DNA of 64,000 nucleotides. It comes from Ignavibacteria bacterium (GTDB lineage Bacteria > Bacteroidota > Ignavibacteria > Ignavibacteriales > Ignavibacteriaceae). The position numbers and the translations under genes were made by a program. Location of the stretch: positions 1 through 64,000 of the forward strand of contig JAJTBZ010000074.1 of assembly GCA_021286645.1 (NCBI GenBank). Reading direction: 5' to 3'. Below the pieces are notes generated by a model, which was not told the origin of the DNA, ran no database searches, and worked only from the letters and a program-made list of their open reading frames with translations. Positions 26,475-35,909 of this stretch are shown here, in pieces (position 1 is the first letter of the stretch; the number at the start of each line of letters is the position of its first letter).

Positions 26475-27191
26475 CTAATTTTGGATCTTTGTACCTATAT
26501 CTTCTCCCAGTAAAACTTTAAGAAGATTGCCTGGTTTATTCATATCAAATACAATCATGGGCAGCGAGTTTTCTTTACAAAGACTTACCGCGGTTAAATC
26601 CATAACCCGTAAATTTTTATTTAATACCTCGCTATAAGTAACAGATTCGTATTTAATAGCATCGGGATTTTTTTCCGGGTCAGAATCATACACGCCATCT
26701 ACACGGGTACCTTTCAATATAGCATCTGCCTGAATTTCAACAGCGCGCAATGCAGCAGCAGTATCGGTGCTAAAATACGGATGTCCCGTACCGGCGCCAA
26801 AAATAACCACGCGTCCCTTTTCGAGATGACGCACGGCCCGGCGGCGTATATACGGCTCGGCAACTTCCTGCATATGAATGGCACTCATTAATCGTGTATA
26901 AGTTCCCTTCTGTTCAATTGCATTCTGTAAAGCGAGCGAGTTAATCATAGTCGCGAGCATTCCCATGTGGTCGCCGGCAACGCGATCAATTCCCTGATCT
27001 GCAGCGGAAAGGCCGCGGAAAATATTACCGCCGCCAATAACAATACCCACCTGAAAGCCATTACCATGCGCAATTTTTACTTCTTCAGCAAAATACCGTA
27101 AAGTATTCGCGTCAATTCCAAATCCTTTTTCACCCATTAACGATTCACCGCTTAATTTCAGCAGTACTCGTTTATACTTACCATTACTCAT
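26475..27191 (-). CDS. pyrH: UMP kinase
   Basis: UMP kinase phosphorylates UMP to UDP. This 238-residue hexameric-type bacterial enzyme shows [20 protein letters not shown], the [19 protein letters not shown] active-site loop and a DGVYDSDP motif. It lies 31 bases upstream of frr and downstream of tsf, the order common in bacteria. A terminator-like hairpin sits between tsf and pyrH, so pyrH-frr expression may depend partly on readthrough or its own promoter. Confidence 0.96.
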   Translation of the reverse strand: MSNGKYKRVLLKLSGESLMGEKGFGIDANTLRYFAEEVKIAHGNGFQVGIVIGGGNIFRGLSAADQGIDRVAGDHMGMLATMINSLALQNAIEQKGTYTRLMSAIHMQEVAEPYIRRRAVRHLEKGRVVIFGAGTGHPYFSTDTAAALRAVEIQADAILKGTRVDGVYDSDPEKNPDAIKYESVTYSEVLNKNLRVMDLTAVSLCKENSLPMIVFDMNKPGNLLKVLLGEDIGTKIQN

Positions 27192-27210
27192 ACATACCTT
27201 TTATAAAAAA

Positions 27211-27236
27211 AAAGGTCTTAATTGCTTAAGACCTTT
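27211..27236 (-). terminator. Hairpin between tsf and pyrH
   Basis: AAAGGTCTTAA pairs perfectly with TTAAGACCTTT around TTGC, with A-runs on the left and T-runs on the right. It would attenuate transcription from tsf into pyrH on the minus strand. Confidence 0.75.
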
Positions 27237-27251
27237 TTGTTATTCAATTAT

Positions 27252-28121
27252 TTATTTAGAACTACCCAACAAATAGAGCAGGAACGAATCCAAAACAATT
27301 TGTGAGGAATTCTGCTTATTGAAATCGTTAACTAAAGTCGCGATTTGGCGCGGGTTAGTTTGATCTTTAAAGAATGTCTGCTCTAACAAGCAGGCTTCCT
27401 GATAGAATTTGTCAAGACGGCCAATAGCAATCTTTTCAAGAATCTGTTCAGGTTTACCTTCATTACGAGCCTGATCTTTATAGATTTCGATTTCTTTTTC
27501 AATAACTGTTTTATCCATGTTGTCTCTGCTTACAGCATACGGCTTCATAGCAGCAACCTGAATCGCTATATCGCGACCAAGTTTAGCGAATTCAGCCTTA
27601 ACTTCAGCCGGAACGTTTTTATAAACAACAACGGCGCCAATTTTATTGCCGGGATGAATATAATCGCAGATCAGGCCGCCTTCAACAGAAACGGTACCAA
27701 CACGGCTAACTTCAATTTTTTCACCAACTTTACCGATAATTTCATTGCTCATTTCAGCGATATCGGGATTTGCGGCAACTAATTCTTCAACAGAGTTAGC
27801 TTTTGAAGCATATGCTTTTTCGAGTAATGCATTAGCATACGCAAGGAAGTCATCTGATTTACCTACGAAATCGGTTTCGCAGTTAACTTCAATAATTGTT
27901 GCAACAGATTTATCTTCATTGGTTTTAATATAAACAACACCTTCGCTGGCGGTACGATCTGCGCGCTTTGCAGCAACAGCAGCACCTTTCTTACGGAGAA
28001 TGTCAAAAGCTTTCTCCATATCGCCATCGGTTTCTTTCAATGCATTTTTGCAATCCATCATACCTGCACCGCTTTTTTGCCGAAGCTCATTCACCTGTGC
28101 AGCAGTAATATTTACAGCCAT
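27252..28121 (-). CDS. tsf: Elongation factor Ts
   Basis: EF-Ts recycles EF-Tu-GDP. The 289-residue protein has the UBA-like N-terminus with SGAGMMDCKNAL, the DxxKA and core-domain strands VEVNCETDFVGKSDDF and ends with a four-helix domain (ILEKIAIGRLDKFYQEACLLEQ). It is 40 bases downstream of rpsB, the typical pairing. A hairpin terminator follows. No anomalies are visible. Confidence 0.96.
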   Translation of the reverse strand: MAVNITAAQVNELRQKSGAGMMDCKNALKETDGDMEKAFDILRKKGAAVAAKRADRTASEGVVYIKTNEDKSVATIIEVNCETDFVGKSDDFLAYANALLEKAYASKANSVEELVAANPDIAEMSNEIIGKVGEKIEVSRVGTVSVEGGLICDYIHPGNKIGAVVVYKNVPAEVKAEFAKLGRDIAIQVAAMKPYAVSRDNMDKTVIEKEIEIYKDQARNEGKPEQILEKIAIGRLDKFYQEACLLEQTFFKDQTNPRQIATLVNDFNKQNSSQIVLDSFLLYLLGSSK

Positions 28122-28161
28122 GTTATTTCCTTTAATTCAATTCTCTACAAACACAACCGGA

Positions 28162-28923
28162 TTACTCTTTAGGAGTTTCGGTTTCAGTTTCTTTAGCGAT
28201 TCTTTCTGATTCAGCAGCCTGTTCAGCGCGGAATTCTTTGGCTTTCTGTGAGCCTTCAATTACTGCATCTGCCAGTACTTTAGTAATCAGTTCAATTGTT
28301 TTTACAGCATCGTCATTTGCCGGAATTACGTGGTCGATCTGATCCGGATCGCAATTAGTATCTACAATAGCGAAAACGGGGATATTTAAGCGTTTTGCTT
28401 CCTGAACGGCAATAGCTTCTTTTTTAATATCAACGACGAATAAAGCACCCGGTAAACGACCCATGTTTTCAATACCTTCAAGGATTTTTTTCAATTTATC
28501 CTTTTCACGGCTTAACATAAGGCGTTCTTTTTTGGTAATTTGTTCAAATGTACCATCAACTTCTGCTTTTTCAATCGAATGCATTCTTTTAATGCTCTTA
28601 CGAATGGTAGTAAAGTTGGTAAGCATTCCACCTAACCAGCGTGCAGATACCCAATGAGCATCGCAACGTTTAGCTTCGGTTTCAATAATATTCTGTGCCT
28701 GTTTCTTGGTGCCGACAAATAATACTTTGTTACCTTCAGAAACAATGCGGCTGATTGCATCAGCGCAGTCATTAATGTGCTTAATGGTTTTTTTCAAGTC
28801 GATGATATGAATCCCGTTCTTCTCCATGAAGATATAGGGCTTCATTTTAGGATTCCAACGGCGGGTCAGGTGGCCAAAGTGAGCACCTGCCTCAACGAGC
28901 TGTGTAACGTCGATTTTAGACAT
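28162..28923 (-). CDS. rpsB: Ribosomal protein S2
   Basis: S2 is a small-subunit protein (253 residues here). Conserved blocks include [30 protein letters not shown] and [32 protein letters not shown]. The C-terminal tail is acidic and slightly long. Its 110-base leader (28924-29034) separates it from rpsI and may carry regulatory structure, though none was proved by eye. It is probably cotranscribed with rplM and rpsI upstream. Confidence 0.97.
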   Translation of the reverse strand: MSKIDVTQLVEAGAHFGHLTRRWNPKMKPYIFMEKNGIHIIDLKKTIKHINDCADAISRIVSEGNKVLFVGTKKQAQNIIETEAKRCDAHWVSARWLGGMLTNFTTIRKSIKRMHSIEKAEVDGTFEQITKKERLMLSREKDKLKKILEGIENMGRLPGALFVVDIKKEAIAVQEAKRLNIPVFAIVDTNCDPDQIDHVIPANDDAVKTIELITKVLADAVIEGSQKAKEFRAEQAAESERIAKETETETPKE

Positions 28924-29034
28924 AAAATTACTCCTGTTTCACATTTACTTCCTTCAACTCGGCCCTTCATCCATTTATTTACAGGACACAGGAGGCAGAT
29001 CAGGAAGTATGGTTTTAAAAAAATTGTATAAAAA

Positions 29035-29421
29035 TTATCTCTTCGAGAACTGGAATCTCTTACGAGCTTTTGGACGACCGTATTTTTTACGTTCAACCAT
29101 ACGGGGATCTCTGGTTAAGAGTCCAACAGGTTTCAACATAGTACGGTATTCGGGATTCACGTCAACCAATGCCTTCGAAATAGCCAAGCGAATAGCCTGA
29201 GCCTGACCTGTTGTACCGCCGCCCATAACATTAGCGCGTACATCGTACTGGCCTAAAGTTTGGGTTGTTGCAAACGGAAAGTTTACATCATCACGGTTAA
29301 CCTGCTGGTTGAAAAATTGTTCAAGCGGGCGGCCGTTAACTGTAACGACACCAGAGCCACTGCGAACAATTACGCGAGCTACCGAAGTTTTTCGTCTTCC
29401 TAAATAAATTGTTTCTGTCAT
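29035..29421 (-). CDS. rpsI: Ribosomal protein S9
   Basis: The 128-residue S9 protein has the YLGRRKTSVARV start, INGRPLEQFF-like VNGRPLEQFF strand, GGGTTGQAQAIRLAISKAL core and the basic KARKRFQFSKR C-terminal tail that reaches the decoding site. It lies 10 bases downstream of rplM, as in most bacteria. Confidence 0.97.
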   Translation of the reverse strand: MTETIYLGRRKTSVARVIVRSGSGVVTVNGRPLEQFFNQQVNRDDVNFPFATTQTLGQYDVRANVMGGGTTGQAQAIRLAISKALVDVNPEYRTMLKPVGLLTRDPRMVERKKYGRPKARKRFQFSKR

Positions 29422-29431
29422 TATTTCTCCA

Positions 29432-29872
29432 TTATAAACTAATTACTTCTGGCTGCTGAGCTTCGTGTGGGTGTTCAGTTCCCTTGTACACTTTAAGCTT
29501 CTTGAATAAGCGCGCGCCTAAACGGTTTTTTGGTAACATTCCATGTACTGCATGTTCTATTACATATTCAGGCTTCTTTGCAATTAATTCTTTAAACGAG
29601 CGAATTTTTAATCCACCCGGATATCCTGAATAATGGAAATATTCTTTCATGCCTTCACGTTTTCCGGTTACTTTAACCTTGTCAGCATTAATAATAATAA
29701 CGTAATCTCCGGTATCGGTATTCGGTGTAAAGGTTGGTTTTTCTTTACCACGAATGATACGGGCTGCCTTTGTGGCAAGCCTGCCGAGTACCTGTCCTTC
29801 AGCATCAATAACGTACCATTTCTTATCGATGTCTTCGGTCCGGAAAAAGCGAGTTACTTTTTCTTGTTTCAC
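29432..29872 (-). CDS. rplM: Ribosomal protein L13
   Basis: L13 (146 residues) binds 23S rRNA early in 50S assembly. Motifs include [39 protein letters not shown] and [13 protein letters not shown]. It starts at GTG 29872, supported by GGAGG upstream at good spacing. It is the first gene of the operon and has a Bacteroidota-type promoter 43 bases upstream. Confidence 0.97.
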   Translation of the reverse strand: MKQEKVTRFFRTEDIDKKWYVIDAEGQVLGRLATKAARIIRGKEKPTFTPNTDTGDYVIIINADKVKVTGKREGMKEYFHYSGYPGGLKIRSFKELIAKKPEYVIEHAVHGMLPKNRLGARLFKKLKVYKGTEHPHEAQQPEVISL

Positions 29873-29914
29873 GGATCAATCCTCCAAATACATAATTTTC
29901 CTAAATAAAGCCTT

Positions 29915-29946
29915 TAAAAATAGATTTAAAACCGTCAAATGTCAAA
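29915..29946 (-). promoter_or_regulatory. Bacteroidota-type promoter of the rplM operon
   Basis: On the minus strand TTTG (complement of 29943-29946) and TATTTTTA (29915-29922) are separated by 20 bases, a near-consensus TTTG-N20-TAnnTTTr promoter. Transcription would start near 29908 and run through rplM. Confidence 0.65.
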
Positions 29947-30202
29947 TTTCCGGCACTTTTTTTTTAATCTAAAAATCAGCCCCTGCGTTTTTCGCCTGTT
30001 TTCCAACAAATTGCTCGAGTATCCTTTCTATCGACAAGCTAAATTCGTGACCGCCGTCACGTCCTGGCTCCTGTTTTTCATGCTTTTTACTTATTCTCAC
30101 GCTCATTTCGTCATTAGTTACACCTCAATTGCTGCGTTTATTTGGTTTGAGATTTCATGAAAAGCCCCTAATTTTCCGGCTACTTAAATTACGGGCATAA
30201 AT

Positions 30203-30490
30203 ATGAAAATTCTGGCTATCGAACGAGAGATCGGTTCTCCGGACTGGACGTCTTTGACTCCGGTACTGGCAGAAGAAGCTCGAAAAGTTTATTCACTGAT
30301 GAGGGAGGGGGTTTTACGAGAGATCTATTTTACCGAGCATCGGCAGGCAATTTTAATTCTGGAATGCTTCAACGCGGCACAGGCCTACGGTGTTATACAA
30401 CAGCTGCCTTTGGTTAAGGGTAAATATATAGATTTTACTATACTTGAATTACACCCCTTTACCGGCTTTGACCGGATTTTGCAAAGCTGA
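30203..30490 (+). CDS. Muconolactone isomerase-like small protein
   Basis: The 95-residue protein resembles the muconolactone delta-isomerase / dimeric alpha-beta-barrel superfamily: an early helix with EEARKVYSLMREG, a strand ILILECFNAAQA, then IQQLPLVKGKYIDFTILELHPF, which parallels the LPLFxYMDIEVTPL-HP end of the family. It lacks aromatic-pathway neighbours, so isomerase activity is unlikely and a small-ligand or stress role is more plausible. It stands alone between the rplM promoter region and a convergent hairpin. Confidence 0.6.
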   Translation: MKILAIEREIGSPDWTSLTPVLAEEARKVYSLMREGVLREIYFTEHRQAILILECFNAAQAYGVIQQLPLVKGKYIDFTILELHPFTGFDRILQS

Positions 30491-30513
30491 TACTCCCAAA
30501 CCCATGTATGTAA

Positions 30514-30551
30514 AATGCAAGAGGCGGGGAACATACCCGCCTCCATGCATT
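30514..30551. terminator. Hairpin between convergent genes
   Basis: GAGGCGGG (30521) pairs perfectly with CCCGCCTC (30536) and outer bases AATGCA and TGCATT extend it. No long U-tract follows on either strand, but it separates convergent genes. Confidence 0.65.
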
Positions 30552-30566
30552 ATATTCTGACAAATA

Positions 30567-33500
30567 CTATTTCATCAATACCAGTTTCTTGGTAGAAATA
30601 AAACCATTTGTACGTAATTCATAAATATAAACACCTGAACTAAATCCTGTCGCGTTCCAGGTTACCGAATAGTAGCCTGCTTCTCTTTCTTCATTCACTA
30701 ATTTTGCTACCTGCTGACCTAACTGATTGTATATTGTCAGGGTAACATGTGCTTTTTGCGGTAAGCCAAAATTAATGTTGGTCGTCGGATTGAACGGGTT
30801 TGGATAGTTCTGTTGCAATTCGAATGTTAACGGTTTAGTGATACTATTTACCGATAATGCAGTAACATTTTTATCGGCAATAATATATTGTTCACCATTC
30901 TTCACTATATGGTTAACCATTCTGCCATTCGTAGCAGCGTCATTAACCTGTAAGTCCATACCTTTTGCAGTTATGGTAACCGGGTATAATGCCGACTGTA
31001 TAGAAACTATCTGAGCAGATTTTTCCAGATTTTCTGCATTCCTGTTGGTACCAAATCGGGCATCGAATATACCTGTTGGAGGTACCGGTGGAAGGTCATT
31101 ATTAAATGATGCGGTACTGACTGAATACAATACAGAGCTATTACCTGCTGCATCAGTGATTATAATCTTGCCATTGTCTTTCTGAATAACCGGTTGCGAA
31201 GCAACTTGTTTTTCAACCGGGGCAGTTAATATTATATCGCCTGCCTGTGTTGCACGCACCCAACATCCCATACCCGGCTTCAGGGTATCAGCCTGGTTAT
31301 ATCCATTGGCAAACGAGAAGAAATAACTATTAAGGATACCACCCGGTACCGAGGTTATAACAGAAACGGGCACCTTATAATTGTAGACACCAACCATGTT
31401 CCAACCGGCTACAACAGGTATTTTATTCGTAGCTACAGGGTTACCGTTTACTGTTATCGTAGCAGGGTTCGCATAACGCACCCAGTAGCCTTTACCATTA
31501 CTTAAAGTAGCCTGTGTAACATAGCCGTTAACATAGCCGAATACTTCGGAATTGGCACCGGCAAAAATAGAGTTTGCTGCCATGTTTGATGCTGCCAACG
31601 GAACAGAAACCATATTCCAATTTGAGGTAACGGGGAAAGATGCGGTAAGTTGTTTCGACATCTCTATCTTTAGTCCTGTTACCGTATTATTCGTTAATGT
31701 ATAGGATCCCTGCGCTTTCATATCAACACTTACCAACTGACCGGTAACTCTGTCTTTCAACATGAAATTTCCGGCTGGTAATGATGCCGGGTCCCAGGTG
31801 AATGTCATCGGATAGCCTTGTGCTCCCGGCTGGAAGTTAATGTTCCAGGTAACTGCCTGCGCCGTATCCGGACGAAAATCTTTCAATGAAAACTCAACCG
31901 GGGTAACCGGTAATTCAAACCGTGCATCAAAATTGCCTGCCGGTGGTGCCGGAGGAATGGTTTCTTCTCCTAATACCGGATCGATACCATTTGTTGCAAT
32001 TGCTGCCATACCCAGGGTTAAATTCTTATTTAATTGTCCATTATCTTTTACATTTAACCCGGCAGCCCAATAGTTCTGCCCGAAGCTAATGGTAAAAGCT
32101 CCATCGCTCACATCAGATACTGTAGAATCAGCCGCGTTAATAATCTTTACCTTACACTGTTGTGAAAGCGTATTGGGAACTACCCAATCATAGGTACCTA
32201 AAGAAGCTTGTACATTCGAAGCTACCGGTAACCAGTCAGTGCCGTTATTTACACTGTATTTAATATGTACATTGGTAACACCATTAACAGCCCATGTAAT
32301 AGGATGATGGGTGCCAACAACCCAGCTTTCACCGCCATTTGGCGAGAGAACGGTAACCGGCAACTGAACAGTAGAAAGATTCATTTTTATTGGTACAACT
32401 TTTAACGGATTGTTCGGATCGTTACTGTGTACACGCAAATCCATAGAATAATTTCCAACAGGGAAATCTTCAGCACGGAATGTTAATTTTACACTTGCCT
32501 TATTATTCTGGTACAAGGTACCGCTAAGGTTTTGTGCAGATAACCAATCGGGCTCAGAAGACATTTTAACCGCGAAACTATTTTTCAGGTACGTTGCATT
32601 ATATGCAATTTGCAAACCTGTTGTACCGGTAGAGTTTTCGATACCGACGGTACAACTATTCGTTGCGCCGGTTAAACTCTTATAATAGAACATGATCTTT
32701 CCGCTTGAATACAGAACGATCTGGAAAGTCATCGCTGAACCGGTAGATAACCATTTCGGCCAATCCTGATACTGAATTGTAAGCTTATCGGCATCCTGTT
32801 TATAATAAACATGCCCCGAGCTTGAACCATCAAGATCGTCCCAGAATGGAGCTATATAATCGTTTGGTACTGCAGCCGTGGGAATTGTTGCATTGGTTAC
32901 ATAATTGGCCGTTGGCTGGTTAAATAATATCAAACCGTTACTACCAACGTATACCTGCGTTTTATCCTGTTTATAGAATTTAAATGGGAATCCTAAGGTA
33001 ATAGGACCTGAATAACCTTCATCTTTAGCATTGAATGTACCGGTAGCTACCCATGTAGTTAATTCTGTTCCGGTTGTGCTAATGTCATTCCACACATATT
33101 GAGGGCCATTCGGGTCATCGCTGTCAATCCATTTGTAACCAGCAGAATCAGGGCCGCCGCTTCCCTTAATCGATTGGCCAAACAGAGTTTCTTCTCTACT
33201 GTTTTTTTCCTGGAGCAATTTGTCACTGCCCGGTGTAGCAAACGGTACAATTGACATCTGAACTTTGCCCGGGAAGGTATTATTTGCCAGATCAACCGTG
33301 TAATCAAGAGTTGACTGAGCAGTTGATATATTGCTTATTACAACGCTATCTACCACTACTCCCTGTGGCTGCACCTGACGTGTAATTGATTCAGGTGTAA
33401 CAGAAAGTACAGGGTTAGTCAGAGTACTATCACTTAAGATATTGGAAAGCAATGATACATTGCCCCATGAATCTGAAGAACGAAGAGCAAAATAGTATTT

Positions 33501-35117
33501 CGTTTTTGGGGTTAATCCGGCAATAGAAATAGTTTCAGCAGAACCTGCCGGTTTTGGTTTGGTAGTTGCTACCGGTGTAGCAAGTGCAAAATTGTTTGTA
33601 TCAGTTATTGCATTGGTGCTATACCGCAAATCATATTTCATTACACCGCCATAGGAAGTATCCATTGGGGCGCTCCAACCAATTGTAATAGCATTCGAAA
33701 GTTTTGCAATTGTATGAATATCGGTTACTCTGGTAGGAGGAATGGAATCGCGGGTACCCATTGAAGGATCCCAGCCATTTAATACCATTGTACCGGTATT
33801 ATCGGGATCAAGCCAATCTTTCAAACGGGTAGTTGACGTGGTTCCATAGTTCCATGACCACGAGAATTTTCCATATAAGTCGGATTTATCAGTCGCGTCG
33901 CATGCAGAAGGACCGCCATGCAGCTGGCCTACCACGTGATGATCCTGATCAAAGATAGGAGAACCCGATGAACCTGGTTCGGTTACACCAGCGCTCCAAC
34001 GTGTGCGCCAATGTGAGTTAGCAGGTGTGCCGGAGTACGTGTCACTTTCAAACGGAACAGAAACAAAGGAAATTTTCTTTATATCACCATCAGGGTGGTG
34101 AATGCCTGCACCGGTACTGGCTGCAACTTCGTTTGCATTCCAACCCATGAAATGCACTTTATAACTATCCGGAGGTGCCTCATTTAACTTTAACAATGCA
34201 AAGTCACTTGATGCATTATTTGCTTTAATTGCGGAACCAGATAATGAGTAGTTAAGCGGCCCGTCTGTTATACTACAGTCAGGGCTTTCATATTTGAAAA
34301 CAAAAACCCAGGTTGCAGGGGTTTCACCGCTGATGCAATGATTTGCTGTAAGGAAATACGGTGTTAAGTCCTGGCGAACATTATTTATCATTGCACCGGT
34401 ACACAAACGTGAACCATCGGCAATGATTAAAGCGACTGCCCGCTTTTCATTCTGCCAGGGGGCTCCCTGCGGACAGTTAATATTTATATTACAGGTACCT
34501 GATGTACCAAAATCCTCGCCAAACCTGCGAAGCTTAAATACATCCCGATAGCCATGTACAATATCTGAAAGAGCGATAACACCATCACTGGCAGAATTTG
34601 CAGGGACATAGTACTCTAAAGTAACTGCTTCACCACGTAGGAGTGAAGTTGCAAATTTACCATCTTCTTTATTATTTCGGGAAGTAAATGCACCAAGCAC
34701 TTCTGTCTTCGCATCATTATACAGGTATAATTTTGCTCCGGAAGGTACCAGATATTCGCTGAATAATAAGTTGGTTGTAATAGCGCCCGGGCATACGATA
34801 TGCAATCTCCAAAGCTTTCCTCCATCGGGCAGGTTTTCCCAGATACCCGAATTTTGCGTAGAATAGGTAACTCCATGCTTATATCCAAAGCGCAATGGAA
34901 CTCCTTTTGTAAGGTCTTGTTCGTCTTCCGTAAGTAAGACTTGCGTATTTACTTCTGGCATGCGGAATTCAGGAACCATTACTCCAACCTTATGATTGAA
35001 GCTATACGGAATACCCCCTTCACTCAATTGAGCGAAAGCAGAAGGAGCCCACCACATTGCTATAAACAGGCACATGGCGAGCAGCCTCCGAAAGGCAGTT
35101 GTACTCGTTACTCTCAT
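30567..35117 (-). CDS. T9SS-secreted trypsin-like serine protease with fibronectin/Ig modules
   Basis: This 1516-residue secreted protease has a Sec signal to about residue 29. A chymotrypsin-fold domain (about 205-445) resembles lysyl endopeptidases: catalytic H260 (TANHC), D305 (SSDFALL) and S384 (EPGSSGSP) are all present, plus nearby cysteines. A fibronectin type III domain (about 460-560), a nidogen-like beta-sandwich (about 650-850), a second Ig-like region and repeats follow. The last 80 residues form the T9SS sorting domain (QQNYPNPFNPTT, YYSVTWNATGFSSGVY). It lies 30 bases downstream of the VanX-like gene with RBS GAGAGG, and probably degrades external protein. Confidence 0.9.
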   Translation of the reverse strand: MRVTSTTAFRRLLAMCLFIAMWWAPSAFAQLSEGGIPYSFNHKVGVMVPEFRMPEVNTQVLLTEDEQDLTKGVPLRFGYKHGVTYSTQNSGIWENLPDGGKLWRLHIVCPGAITTNLLFSEYLVPSGAKLYLYNDAKTEVLGAFTSRNNKEDGKFATSLLRGEAVTLEYYVPANSASDGVIALSDIVHGYRDVFKLRRFGEDFGTSGTCNININCPQGAPWQNEKRAVALIIADGSRLCTGAMINNVRQDLTPYFLTANHCISGETPATWVFVFKYESPDCSITDGPLNYSLSGSAIKANNASSDFALLKLNEAPPDSYKVHFMGWNANEVAASTGAGIHHPDGDIKKISFVSVPFESDTYSGTPANSHWRTRWSAGVTEPGSSGSPIFDQDHHVVGQLHGGPSACDATDKSDLYGKFSWSWNYGTTSTTRLKDWLDPDNTGTMVLNGWDPSMGTRDSIPPTRVTDIHTIAKLSNAITIGWSAPMDTSYGGVMKYDLRYSTNAITDTNNFALATPVATTKPKPAGSAETISIAGLTPKTKYYFALRSSDSWGNVSLLSNILSDSTLTNPVLSVTPESITRQVQPQGVVVDSVVISNISTAQSTLDYTVDLANNTFPGKVQMSIVPFATPGSDKLLQEKNSREETLFGQSIKGSGGPDSAGYKWIDSDDPNGPQYVWNDISTTGTELTTWVATGTFNAKDEGYSGPITLGFPFKFYKQDKTQVYVGSNGLILFNQPTANYVTNATIPTAAVPNDYIAPFWDDLDGSSSGHVYYKQDADKLTIQYQDWPKWLSTGSAMTFQIVLYSSGKIMFYYKSLTGATNSCTVGIENSTGTTGLQIAYNATYLKNSFAVKMSSEPDWLSAQNLSGTLYQNNKASVKLTFRAEDFPVGNYSMDLRVHSNDPNNPLKVVPIKMNLSTVQLPVTVLSPNGGESWVVGTHHPITWAVNGVTNVHIKYSVNNGTDWLPVASNVQASLGTYDWVVPNTLSQQCKVKIINAADSTVSDVSDGAFTISFGQNYWAAGLNVKDNGQLNKNLTLGMAAIATNGIDPVLGEETIPPAPPAGNFDARFELPVTPVEFSLKDFRPDTAQAVTWNINFQPGAQGYPMTFTWDPASLPAGNFMLKDRVTGQLVSVDMKAQGSYTLTNNTVTGLKIEMSKQLTASFPVTSNWNMVSVPLAASNMAANSIFAGANSEVFGYVNGYVTQATLSNGKGYWVRYANPATITVNGNPVATNKIPVVAGWNMVGVYNYKVPVSVITSVPGGILNSYFFSFANGYNQADTLKPGMGCWVRATQAGDIILTAPVEKQVASQPVIQKDNGKIIITDAAGNSSVLYSVSTASFNNDLPPVPPTGIFDARFGTNRNAENLEKSAQIVSIQSALYPVTITAKGMDLQVNDAATNGRMVNHIVKNGEQYIIADKNVTALSVNSITKPLTFELQQNYPNPFNPTTNINFGLPQKAHVTLTIYNQLGQQVAKLVNEEREAGYYSVTWNATGFSSGVYIYELRTNGFISTKKLVLMK

Positions 35118-35147
35118 TTTTCCTCTCCGAGTTGTGTTGAAAGTTAT

Positions 35148-35717
35148 TTATTTTTTTATAGGAACCTCTAACGAATCAAGCTGTTCAAATGAAATATCTA
35201 AAATTGGACGTGTGCCCCAGTGCAAAAAATCAAAATGCCACCATTCAGAATTCAAATGAGTAAACCCATGCTTTTCCATAATAGTACGCAACATAGCCCG
35301 GTTTTTTAGAACCTTTGCAGGCAATTTATTGTAGTTATCATGAGCCTTGTTAGAAAATGAATCAAATGGCGTGGGCATATCAAGTTCTTTACCTGTACGC
35401 GTATCAATTAATGTCATATCAAGCGCGCATCCCCTATTATGCCGGGAACCTTTTTGAGGAGTTGCTACATACCGGTCATCCTGATACACATCCCAAAGCT
35501 GTAATGAAATGGTGTATGGTCGGTATGCATCGTATATCTTAATATCCAAATGTTGCGGAAGTAACTCAGCCCGTATTTCCCGTAATGCCCGGGCTACCGG
35601 ATACAGCGCAAAAACTCTTGCCTGTTTATATAATTTCTTGCCCGTAAAATTATTTTTTGTAGCATATCGTACATCCACCGATAAACCGGGAAGATATTTT
35701 TGCAAATCTACCAACAC
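35148..35717 (-). CDS. vanX: VanX-like D-Ala-D-Ala dipeptidase, start codon unclear
   Basis: The catalytic part is a complete zinc D-Ala-D-Ala dipeptidase: YDAYRPY with R66, zinc ligands H93 and D100 (SRHNRGCALD) and H161, and base E158 (SEWWH), counting from the first conventional start, GTG 35717. The open frame continues 52 codons upstream to 35873 and further to the TAA of the M14 gene, coding a clear export signal (KQRKILFACILLLLCAG) that has no ATG, GTG or TTG. ACG at 35871-35873 is exactly where its start should be. So the exported form needs a non-standard or mutated start. It lies between the M14 peptidase and the T9SS protease in one minus-strand set. Confidence 0.85.
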   Translation of the reverse strand: MLVDLQKYLPGLSVDVRYATKNNFTGKKLYKQARVFALYPVARALREIRAELLPQHLDIKIYDAYRPYTISLQLWDVYQDDRYVATPQKGSRHNRGCALDMTLIDTRTGKELDMPTPFDSFSNKAHDNYNKLPAKVLKNRAMLRTIMEKHGFTHLNSEWWHFDFLHWGTRPILDISFEQLDSLEVPIKK

Positions 35718-35909
35718 ATTTGCACTATCATGTGAAGATATTTTTTTATATAACTTTATATCCGATAAAACCGGTAATCCGTATTTATTATTCGGAATAC
35801 TTTGGGTATGTACCGGTTCGCCCGCACATAATAATAAAAGTATGCAGGCAAACAGAATTTTTCTCTGTTTCGTATTTGCTCTTGTTGTTGTTGTGAATAA
35901 TTCCCGAAA

